Shown here in pieces: positions 1 through 5,220 of a stretch of DNA of 6,022 nucleotides. Below the pieces are notes generated by a model. That model was not told the DNA's origin. It made no database searches and saw nothing but the letters and a program-made list of their open reading frames with translations. The first letter of the stretch is position 1, and every line of letters starts with the position of its first letter. This DNA comes from Candidatus Heimdallarchaeota archaeon (GTDB lineage Archaea; Asgardarchaeota; Heimdallarchaeia; Hodarchaeales; S146-22). Where the stretch lies: positions 1-6,022 of the forward strand of contig WAPZ01000116.1 in the NCBI GenBank assembly GCA_015520535.1. The letters are read 5' to 3'. The position numbers and the translations under genes were made by a program.

Positions 1-32
1 ATATATTAATTCGCACTTAGTAGTATTTGGTA

Positions 33-47
33 GAAAATGGTATAAAT
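33..47 (+). promoter_or_regulatory. TATA-like promoter for the surface-protein gene
   Basis: The heptamer TATAAAT at 41-47 is preceded by an A-rich GAAAA at 33-37 that resembles an archaeal BRE. A TATA box here predicts transcription starting near 68-72, which leaves a leader of about 40 bases before the GTG at 111. It is assigned by pattern only, and no transcript data are available. Confidence 0.45.
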
Positions 48-97
48 CACAAAAAAATGTTGAAAGTCGATGATATTTTGAGATTACGAAATGCATC

Positions 98-101
98 GGA
101 G
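98..101 (+). promoter_or_regulatory. Shine-Dalgarno that sets the GTG start at 111
   Basis: GGAG at 98-101, continued by TGA, resembles the GGAGGTGA consensus with one G missing. It lies nine bases before the GTG at 111. No in-frame ATG lies between the upstream stop at 102-104 and codon 1, so this site supports GTG as the initiator. Confidence 0.6.
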
Positions 102-110
102 TGACACACG

Positions 111-779
111 GTGAGAACCTTGACTTTGAACTTCAAATATAGAGCTAAAAATGTAATCTTCATTGTAAGTCTTATCCTAATTGTCATGGTGAATTTTTCC
201 ACCACTGTAAACGTTAACGCAAATATAAATGATCTTCCACCGTTACAAGCGCGTAAACTTTCGGAAATACCGGAAAACGTAACCTTTGCTTCGGAAGTAA
301 ATGTAACGTATACCATTGAAAACAAATACTTTGAACCGCTATATAACATAACTTTGGTAGAAAACGTCCCCAAAGAACTTAACGTTAGTGCCACGCCGGA
401 ATCACTCAAGAATACGTCCATCACATTTGAAAATGTCACAAAAATCACAAAACAATGGATAAAAATTAGTGTGAATGAAACACTAAAATACTGGATAGTC
501 TTTAAAGTCAATATAAACGAAACAAAAGACATTGTCCTACCACAGTCAAACATAACGTTCATGTATCGGCAAGGAATAATGGACTCCATTACAACTAACG
601 AGTTAACTATCCATGTCGAGCCCACAGTTAAAGAAAACGTGAACACAAACACAAAAACGTACCGCAAATTAGGTGAAGATGAAAAACCATGGTTACCCGC
701 GCTGGGGGGCTATCTGATTCCACTTCTGGTAGCAATATTTTCCTATGCTCTCATGAGTTTACGTCGAAAAACATCATAA
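111..779 (+). CDS. Membrane-anchored, sequon-rich surface protein
   Basis: This is a 222-residue hypothetical protein, predicted to be exported and anchored at the cell surface. A basic N-terminus (K9, R11, K13) is followed by a hydrophobic stretch at about 14-27, which is a signal peptide or signal anchor. Residues about 50-170 form a beta-rich, Asn/Thr/Val-rich domain. The pattern 'VTYTIEN..F.PLYNITLVENVP' around 65-87 resembles DUF11/CARDB-type surface repeats (family knowledge; loose match). Nine N-X-S/T sequons fall between residues 56 and 149 (N56, N64, N79, N91, N101, N108, N122, N136, N147), suggesting dense N-glycosylation. A C-terminal membrane helix at about 197-216 precedes a basic RRK at 218-220, giving an outside-body, inside-tail topology. 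The GTG start is supported by the GGAG site. It appears to be a single-gene unit with its own promoter and a likely terminator before gcvPA. The specific function is unknown; adhesion or an S-layer-associated role is inference. Confidence 0.8.
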   Translation: MRTLTLNFKYRAKNVIFIVSLILIVMVNFSTTVNVNANINDLPPLQARKLSEIPENVTFASEVNVTYTIENKYFEPLYNITLVENVPKELNVSATPESLKNTSITFENVTKITKQWIKISVNETLKYWIVFKVNINETKDIVLPQSNITFMYRQGIMDSITTNELTIHVEPTVKENVNTNTKTYRKLGEDEKPWLPALGGYLIPLLVAIFSYALMSLRRKTS

Positions 780-839
780 AGCGCAATAATTATAGTTGAA
801 AGAGCCAAAACATTATAATTCTCATTTTTGAAGCTCATA

Positions 840-873
840 CGTTCCTCATAGAACGAAACTTTTTTTATTTTAT
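840..873 (+). terminator. Hairpin plus T-tract between surface gene and gcvPA
   Basis: CGTTC at 840-844 and GAACG at 851-855 form a perfect 5-bp stem with a 6-base loop. A run of seven T (860-866) and further T-rich bases to 873 follow. In archaea a T-tract alone can end transcription, and the stem is an extra. The same GAAAC-T7-A stretch could instead act as the BRE/TATA element of the gcvP operon, with a start near 890-897 and a leader of about 40 bases. The two uses are not exclusive. The rest of 780-932 holds only AT-rich sequence with no gene. Confidence 0.4.
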
Positions 874-921
874 CTCTTTTACAACTACTTGGAAGAAATT
901 TCTCTTTTAAAAAATAGAAAT

Positions 922-926
922 GGTGG
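922..926 (+). promoter_or_regulatory. Probable ribosome binding site of gcvPA
   Basis: GGTGG at 922-926 can pair through GGTG with the CACC of the archaeal 16S rRNA 3' end. It lies six bases before the ATG at 933, which supports that ATG as the start. Confidence 0.5.
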
Positions 927-932
927 TTAAAA

Positions 933-2336
933 ATGGCTAAGTCTTTTAATGAAGCCCATTCATTTTTTCCTAACATGACAGAAGAAACCCTTCAAAAAAT
1001 GCTATCTACATTAGGTTTATCCACACTAGATGACCTTTATAAAGACATTGACCCGAACCTCTTTGTGAAACACGAATTGAACCTTCCACGAACCCATAGC
1101 GAATTAGAAACGCAAGAAGTCACCATGCGTATCCTTCAGAAAAATATACCGTTTCGTAAATTTTCAGCGGTCTTTTTGGGTGGGGGCGTCTATAATCATT
1201 ATGTGCCTAAAGTCGTTGATGCCATCGCTTCACGGTCTGAATTTTACACGAGTTATACACCCTATGCCCCAGAATTGCAACAAGGACTACTACAAACAAT
1301 GTGGGAATACCAAAGCCTAGTGGCAGAAATTTTAGCGATGGATGTCGTAAATGCCTCAATGTATGACGGCGCTACCGCGTTAGGAGAGGCCGCCTTAATG
1401 AGTGCACGATTTTTAAAACGACGAAAAAAAATCTTGATTCCAAAAATTATTTCACCAGCAAAACTCAAAGTCTTATACACGTATACCCACGGTCCAAAAC
1501 TTCAAATTGAAAGTGTGAATTATAATTCTGAGGGTATGCTCGACCTAGATGACCTTAAAAGTAAGTTAGATGAAAATGTAGCGGGTGTATATATTGAAAA
1601 CCCCAACTATTTCGGTATTATTGAGACACAAGTAGATGAAATTGCACAATTGACTCATGACAATGGCTCGCTTCTTATTGTTGGTGTCAATCCAATGTCT
1701 CTTGGAATCTTGCGCCCACCAGGCGCTTATGATGCCGATATAGTTGTTGGAGAAGCTCAAGTACTAGGTTCACCAACTAGTTTTGGGGGCCCTCTCCTCG
1801 GCATTTTCTCGTGCAAAAACAACCCCAAATTGATTCGCACCTTACCCGGAAGATTAATTGGTCTCACGAAAGAAAAAAGAAACAACGAACGCGCTTTTTG
1901 TATGACGTTAACCACGCGTGAGCAACATATCAAAAGAGAACGCGCTACTTCCAATATTTGCTCCAATGAAGCCCTAATGACAGTACGTTCAGCTGTATAT
2001 CTATCTTTAATAGGTTTTCAAGGACTAAAACACATCGGAGAGTCATGTATTTCAAAAACTAAATATCTAATAGATAAAATTGAGTCTCTTGCGCCTTTTG
2101 AAATACCCTTCGCCGAATCGCCGCACTTTAATGAATTTTTAGTTAGAATTAAAGATGTTGATAAACAAACAACCGACCTGCAGCGATATCTCTTAGAGAA
2201 AGCAAACATTCTAGGTGGCTTTGCACTCGATCAAAAAACATTTCCAGAATTTCATCCTAGTTATTTATTTGCAGTTACTGAAACGAACTCATTTGAGCAG
2301 TTAAATGCGTTGTTAAGGGCGTTAAAAGAATTTTAA
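933..2336 (+). CDS. gcvPA: Glycine dehydrogenase (decarboxylating) subunit 1
   Basis: This is the alpha half of the two-subunit P-protein of the glycine cleavage system. With GcvPB it decarboxylates glycine and passes the aminomethyl group to the lipoyl arm of GcvH, in the cytoplasm. It is full length at 467 residues, slightly longer than the roughly 450 usual for the family. Conserved family blocks are visible in order: LGGGVYNHYVP at 82-92, EFYTSYTPYAPE at 103-114, the QG..QT.WEYQ segment at 117-127, MYDGATA at 143-149, GVNPMSLG at 251-258, the GSPTSFGGP loop at 279-287, RTLPGRLIG at 302-310, and TREQHIKRERATSNIC at 328-343. This subunit carries no PLP-binding lysine, as expected; that residue is in GcvPB. 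The ATG start has a GGTGG site in front. It is the first gene of a tight operon with gcvPB (15-base gap). The gcvH and gcvT partners are not in this window. Function is assigned with high confidence from the motifs. Confidence 0.97.
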   Translation: MAKSFNEAHSFFPNMTEETLQKMLSTLGLSTLDDLYKDIDPNLFVKHELNLPRTHSELETQEVTMRILQKNIPFRKFSAVFLGGGVYNHYVPKVVDAIASRSEFYTSYTPYAPELQQGLLQTMWEYQSLVAEILAMDVVNASMYDGATALGEAALMSARFLKRRKKILIPKIISPAKLKVLYTYTHGPKLQIESVNYNSEGMLDLDDLKSKLDENVAGVYIENPNYFGIIETQVDEIAQLTHDNGSLLIVGVNPMSLGILRPPGAYDADIVVGEAQVLGSPTSFGGPLLGIFSCKNNPKLIRTLPGRLIGLTKEKRNNERAFCMTLTTREQHIKRERATSNICSNEALMTVRSAVYLSLIGFQGLKHIGESCISKTKYLIDKIESLAPFEIPFAESPHFNEFLVRIKDVDKQTTDLQRYLLEKANILGGFALDQKTFPEFHPSYLFAVTETNSFEQLNALLRALKEF

Positions 2337-2351
2337 TGGATGTGGTAGGAA

Positions 2352-3884
2352 ATGCAACTAAATGAAAGACATCAAGTGGTTTGGAAAGAACCCTTAATTT
2401 TTGAACTCGGTGCAAAAGGCCGACGTGGTCATAATTATCCTTCCTTAACACCTGAGGAAAACGAAAAACTTCAAGAGGTTCTTCAAAAAATACCAGAAAC
2501 GATGCTAAGAAAAGACTCCAGCAATTTGCCAGAAGTTTCGGAAGTGGAAGTTGTCCGACACTATACTCGTCTTAGTGAAACAAATTACGGTGTAGATTCC
2601 GGTTTCTACCCACTTGGCAGTTGCACAATGAAATACAACCCTAAAATAAATGAAGTTCTTTCTCAGTTACCGGAAGTTTTAGAATTACATCCATATCAAC
2701 CAATTGAAACGGTACAAGGCGCCTTAGAATTAATGTACAAATTAGGCGAATGGCTAAAAGAAATAGCAGGTATGGACGCAATAACGTTGCAACCCGCAGC
2801 TGGCGCTGCCGGTGAATTTACCGGCGTCTCAATCATCAAGGCCTATCATGAATTCAAAAACGAAGGTGACACAAGGACGGAAATCATTGTCCCAGATAGT
2901 GCTCATGGAACAAACCCTGCATCATCGAGTATGGCGGGCTTTAAAACTGTAGTAATCCCATCAAACGAAGAAGGATGCGTCGATCTAGAGGCTTTAGAAG
3001 CTGCTTTGTCCGAAAAAACAGCTGGCTTGATGCTAACGAACCCGAATACCCTTGGATTATTTGAAAAAGATATCTTAAAGATAGCAAAAATGGTACATGA
3101 TGCAGGTGGACTGGTTTATTACGACGGTGCAAACTTAAACCCAATCCTTGGACGAATTCGTCCGGGCGATATGGGTTTTGATATAGTTCATTTTAATCTC
3201 CATAAAGCGTTTTCCACGCCACATGGAGGCGGTGGTCCTGGCGCTGGCCCTGTCGGTGTAAAAGATTTTTTGAAAGACTTTTTGCCCGTACCAACAATTG
3301 AATTCGACGGTGAAAAATATTATTTCAACTATGATGTACCTCATACTATTGGGAAAGTACATGGCTTTTATGGAAACTTCGCTATTTTAGTTCGTGCTTT
3401 TGCTTATATTCTAAGACTTGGAAAAGAAGGATTGAAAATGGCATCTGCTTTAGCAACCCTCAATAGTAACTATCTCCTTCATCATGCAAAAAACATAAAA
3501 GGCTTTTCATTGCCCTATGCGCCAGAAAGACTTCGTATGCATGAATTTGTCCTCAGTGCACAGCCTATGCTGAAAGATACGGGCGTGTCAACCTTAGATA
3601 TTTCAAAACGAATGTTAGACTTTGGGATGCATCCACCAACAATTTACTTTCCATTAATTGTTCACGAAGCCTTAATGATTGAACCCACGGAAACCGAGTC
3701 AAAAGAAGAGTTGGATCGATTCATTGCAATATTACAAAAGATTTCTGAAGAAGCATATAACGGAAAGACCGAACTCCTTCATACTGCACCACATAATACC
3801 GCGGTGGGACGTGTCGATGAAGTTCTCGCCGCACGACATCCAATTCTTTCATATCGAATGTTAAAACAAAAAGAAAAAGAATAA
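2352..3884 (+). CDS. gcvPB: Glycine dehydrogenase (decarboxylating) subunit 2
   Basis: This is the PLP-carrying beta half of the split P-protein, full length at 510 residues. It forms the catalytic decarboxylase with GcvPA. Signature blocks are FYPLGSCTMKYNPK at 85-98, QPAAGAAGEFTG at 147-158, AHGTNPASSSMAGF at 184-197, and YYDGANLN at 256-263. The PLP-lysine motif N-L-H-K at 282-285 (K285 the predicted Schiff-base lysine) is followed by the glycine-rich PHGGGGPGAGP at 290-300. The distal block GMHPPTIYFPL is at 425-435 and RVDEVLAAR at 487-495. The protein ends in a Lys/Glu-rich tail (KQKEKE). The ATG at 2352 has two possible ribosome sites: GGTAGGA at 2344-2350, which is very close, or the GGA/GTGG bases at 2338-2345 at better spacing. 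It lies 15 bases after gcvPA and is almost certainly cotranscribed and perhaps translationally coupled with it. No key residue appears to be missing. Confidence 0.97.
   Translation: MQLNERHQVVWKEPLIFELGAKGRRGHNYPSLTPEENEKLQEVLQKIPETMLRKDSSNLPEVSEVEVVRHYTRLSETNYGVDSGFYPLGSCTMKYNPKINEVLSQLPEVLELHPYQPIETVQGALELMYKLGEWLKEIAGMDAITLQPAAGAAGEFTGVSIIKAYHEFKNEGDTRTEIIVPDSAHGTNPASSSMAGFKTVVIPSNEEGCVDLEALEAALSEKTAGLMLTNPNTLGLFEKDILKIAKMVHDAGGLVYYDGANLNPILGRIRPGDMGFDIVHFNLHKAFSTPHGGGGPGAGPVGVKDFLKDFLPVPTIEFDGEKYYFNYDVPHTIGKVHGFYGNFAILVRAFAYILRLGKEGLKMASALATLNSNYLLHHAKNIKGFSLPYAPERLRMHEFVLSAQPMLKDTGVSTLDISKRMLDFGMHPPTIYFPLIVHEALMIEPTETESKEELDRFIAILQKISEEAYNGKTELLHTAPHNTAVGRVDEVLAARHPILSYRMLKQKEKE
3861..3884 (-). 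terminator. T-rich tract downstream of the pterin-family gene
   Basis: Read on the minus strand, the last codons of gcvPB are T5 and T4 runs broken by single C or G bases. They lie about 30-55 bases beyond the stop of the convergent minus-strand gene. This fits an archaeal T-tract terminator embedded in the Lys/Glu tail of gcvPB. The A-rich codons may exist simply because the tail is lysine-rich. Confidence 0.35.
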
Positions 3885-3903
3885 TTCGCATGAAAAGCAA
3901 ACT

Positions 3904-3917
3904 ATTTCTCTTTTTTT
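3904..3917 (+). terminator. T-tract terminator of the gcvPA-gcvPB operon
   Basis: The pyrimidine run TTTCTCTTTTTTT, about 20 bases after the gcvPB stop, overlaps the stop codon of the convergent gene. A bare T-tract is the usual archaeal intrinsic terminator form. I see no stable hairpin in front of it. Confidence 0.5.
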
Positions 3918-4410
3918 ATTCTTTAACCACAGCAGAGGTGTATGGGGTTTCTCTAAGAACCAAATGAACTTTGACCTCTTTGTTTTCCCCAAAAAGGCTC
4001 TTTATTCGTTTTTTTATTTTTTGATGTAAGTATAAGGCAAGTTCACTGCATGATGTAGAGGAAATTGGTAATAAACTAATTGCGCTACGTGGAAGCTTGA
4101 GCGTTTTTTTTGGTGTAATCACTTCAACAATTTGTTCCTCAACCAACGTGCGAATATCTTCTGATAACGTCGGTATGAGCACTTTTTCATGAAGTTCACT
4201 AATAACGGCTTTAACCTCCCTTTTTAGTTCGTTAAAATCTAAAAAAGAGAGAATTTGTTTTTCCTCGGCAGTAATAGTCAAATCCACCGCGTAATCGTGT
4301 CCATGCAACCTATCATAAATATCATGCCCATAAAGAAAGTGCGACGCTGAAAACATAAACTGCTCTTTTCTTAACATAATCTGTGGTTCTTCGCTCATTT
4401 CTGCCTTCAT
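3916..4410 (-). CDS. QueD/6-pyruvoyl-tetrahydropterin synthase family protein
   Basis: This is a COG0720-type protein of 164 residues, a T-fold enzyme family acting on dihydroneopterin triphosphate in pterin and queuosine/archaeosine-precursor pathways. The zinc triad is intact: H24 in FSASHFL, and H36 and H38 in RLHGHDY. Also seen are DFNELK at 58-63 and the C-terminal RETP at 152-155, whose E153 matches the substrate-anchoring Glu of the family. The catalytic residues look altered. The Cys normally four residues before HGH is Tyr32, with Asp33 next to it. The Asp-His pair normally in L-D-H-K-V-L-I-P is His74-Glu75. The usual Thr-Thr-Glu block reads Ser-Cys-Ser (120-122). It may therefore do a side reaction or something different, so no gene symbol is given. 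Start: a GAAGG abuts the ATG at 4416 but sits six bases before the ATG at 4410, so 4410 is preferred; 4398 is also possible. It is convergent with gcvPB and divergent from the GTPase. Confidence 0.85.
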   Translation of the reverse strand: MKAEMSEEPQIMLRKEQFMFSASHFLYGHDIYDRLHGHDYAVDLTITAEEKQILSFLDFNELKREVKAVISELHEKVLIPTLSEDIRTLVEEQIVEVITPKKTLKLPRSAISLLPISSTSCSELALYLHQKIKKRIKSLFGENKEVKVHLVLRETPYTSAVVKE

Positions 4411-4422
4411 AAGCATCCTTCA

Positions 4423-4438
4423 TTTATTTATTTATTTA
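4423..4438. repeat. (TTTA)4 tetranucleotide repeat
   Basis: There are four perfect TTTA units on the plus strand (TAAA on the minus strand), directly before the start region of the pterin-family gene. It lies where the short 5' leader or transcription start of that gene would be. It may be only low-complexity AT sequence. Confidence 0.6.
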
Positions 4439-4447
4439 AGCCAGAAG

Positions 4448-4462
4448 TTTTAAAAAATATTC
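4448..4462 (-). promoter_or_regulatory. Possible TATA element for the pterin-family gene
   Basis: The minus strand reads AATATTTTTTAAAAC here, about 40-50 bases before the ATG at 4410. A TATA box at this place would start transcription near 4428 and give a short leader containing the GAAGG site. The whole region is AT-rich, so the assignment is weak. Confidence 0.3.
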
Positions 4463-4498
4463 ATGAAAACTAACCGTCTAAGACTCGATTTAACGTTC

Positions 4499-4516
4499 TC
4501 TTTATCGCATTAAAGA
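4499..4516. repeat. Operator-like inverted repeat in the divergent promoter region
   Basis: TCTTTA at 4499-4504 and TAAAGA at 4511-4516 are exact reverse complements separated by six bases. That dyad geometry would fit a dimeric DNA-binding protein. A perfect palindrome TATCGATA follows at 4520-4527, and the word TTATCG occurs at 4502, 4519 and 4544. The cluster sits between the two divergent genes, upstream of the GTPase TATA box. A regulatory role is inference. Confidence 0.35.
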
Positions 4517-4560
4517 ATTTATCGATAGGATATTAAGGTTATATTATCGTTCTTTATTGC

Positions 4561-4568
4561 TTTTATAA
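4561..4568 (+). promoter_or_regulatory. TATA box of the GTPase gene
   Basis: TTTTATAA at 4561-4568 is a good archaeal TATA match. It predicts transcription starting near 4590, giving a leader of about 25 bases that contains the GGAGG site and leads to the TTG at 4616. With this promoter the GTG at 4592 would fall at or just beside the transcript's 5' end. Confidence 0.5.
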
Positions 4569-4601
4569 GAGATTGGATAGAACGAACAAAAGTGCAAAAC
4601 C

Positions 4602-4606
4602 GGAGG
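4602..4606 (+). promoter_or_regulatory. Strong Shine-Dalgarno that sets the GTPase start
   Basis: GGAGG at 4602-4606 is the best ribosome binding site in the window. It is nine bases before TTG 4616 and twelve before TTG 4619, and lies inside the reading frame that opens at GTG 4592. It argues that translation begins at one of the TTG codons, more likely 4616. Confidence 0.65.
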
Positions 4607-4615
4607 CACATAATT

Positions 4616-5182
4616 TTGTTGCAAATAGAAAATACCTTAAATCCTTATTATGATCCCGATGAAAACGCCTATCGAATTAAAATAAGTATTTTAGGAAATG
4701 GACGTGTGGGAAAAACGTCTTTATGCTCCTCATTAGAGACGGGAATTATTCCACAAACATATGATATGACGGTTGGAGTGGACATCGCCACCACTCAGTT
4801 TTTTATTGATGCCCAAACAAAAGTACGCCTAATTTTATGGGATTTGGCTGGGCAACAACACTTTGACAGTGTTCGTCCGGCTTTCTATAAAGGTGCAAAA
4901 GTGGCAATAATTGTCTTCGATCTTCAAAATAGAGGAACTTTTTATGATGTACCTGCGTGGATACGAGAATTAAATATTAATGCACCCGGAGTACCATTTA
5001 TTTTAGTTGGTAATAAAAAAGACCTCAAAAATCGTGAAGTATCTACAGAAGAAGCCTTAGCACTAGCCAAAAAATATAATGCGATGTATTTTGAGACATC
5101 AGCAAAAACCGGGGAAAATGTCCAAAATGTTTTCCGTTATGCCGCAGTCATAGCGCTACAAGGAACAACAGTTGCTTTTTAA
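4616..5182 (+). CDS. Ras/Rab-like small GTPase
   Basis: This is a small GTP-binding protein of the Ras superfamily, 188 residues from the TTG at 4616 (196 if GTG 4592 is used). All G motifs are present, numbered from TTG 4616: P-loop GNGRVGKT at 27-34, switch I Thr52 in T-V-G-V-D, switch II WDLAGQ at 75-80 with the catalytic-type Gln80, NKKD at 133-136, and ETSAK at 160-164. It should therefore bind and hydrolyse GTP as a molecular switch. The TVGVD and DLAGQ..F segments are Rab/Ras-like; the P-loop has Arg where Ras has Gly13. It ends in GTTVAF with no C-terminal Cys, so classical prenylation is not possible, and the N-terminus shows no Gly-2 for myristoylation. It is likely cytosolic or recruited by a partner. 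Such GTPases are abundant in Asgard archaea, which is the main clue to the host. It stands alone with its own promoter; no GAP, GEF or roadblock/longin gene is adjacent. Its effector is unknown. Confidence 0.93.
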   Translation: MLQIENTLNPYYDPDENAYRIKISILGNGRVGKTSLCSSLETGIIPQTYDMTVGVDIATTQFFIDAQTKVRLILWDLAGQQHFDSVRPAFYKGAKVAIIVFDLQNRGTFYDVPAWIRELNINAPGVPFILVGNKKDLKNREVSTEEALALAKKYNAMYFETSAKTGENVQNVFRYAAVIALQGTTVAF

Positions 5183-5200
5183 GCATAAAAACCCGTTATA

Positions 5201-5220
5201 TTTTTTATTTTTCTTTATTT
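5201..5220 (+). terminator. T-tract terminator of the GTPase gene
   Basis: A nearly pure T stretch (T6-A-T5-C-T3-A-T3) begins 18 bases after the GTPase stop and runs to the stop of the convergent methyltransferase gene. On the opposite strand, a T5 preceded by GGG at 5187-5194 could end transcripts of that gene. Confidence 0.5.

Noticed and set aside
47..667. 206-codon minus-strand ORF encoding a hydrophobic, Val/Phe-rich protein
   Set aside because: It is the antisense of the surface-protein gene. Its hydrophobic look comes from reverse reading of Asn/Thr/Lys codons. The plus-strand frame has a ribosome site, signal, sequons and membrane helix, and fits better.
780..932. Glycine riboswitch upstream of gcvPA
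   Set aside because: The gap is only 153 bases, AT-rich, with one 5-bp stem. I see no paired aptamer helices or conserved G-rich core, and glycine riboswitches are essentially bacterial.
743..976. 77-codon minus-strand ORF across the surface gene/gcvPA junction
   Set aside because: It overlaps the ends of two genes on the other strand, starts inside gcvPA, has no recognisable domain and covers the AT-rich regulatory gap.
1262..2209. Minus-strand ORFs of 63-72 codons opposite gcvPA
   Set aside because: They are antisense shadows of a well-conserved gene, with no domain or plausible ribosome sites.
2941..3864. Small ORFs in other frames over gcvPB (minus strand 2941-3144 and 3135-3362, plus strand 3679-3864)
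   Set aside because: They lie wholly inside an intact, motif-rich gene and have no family resemblance.
5174..5184. GCTT/AAGC inverted repeat at the GTPase stop codon as a terminator hairpin
   Set aside because: A 4-bp stem with a 3-base loop is too small to matter. The T-tract at 5201-5220 is the better terminator candidate.
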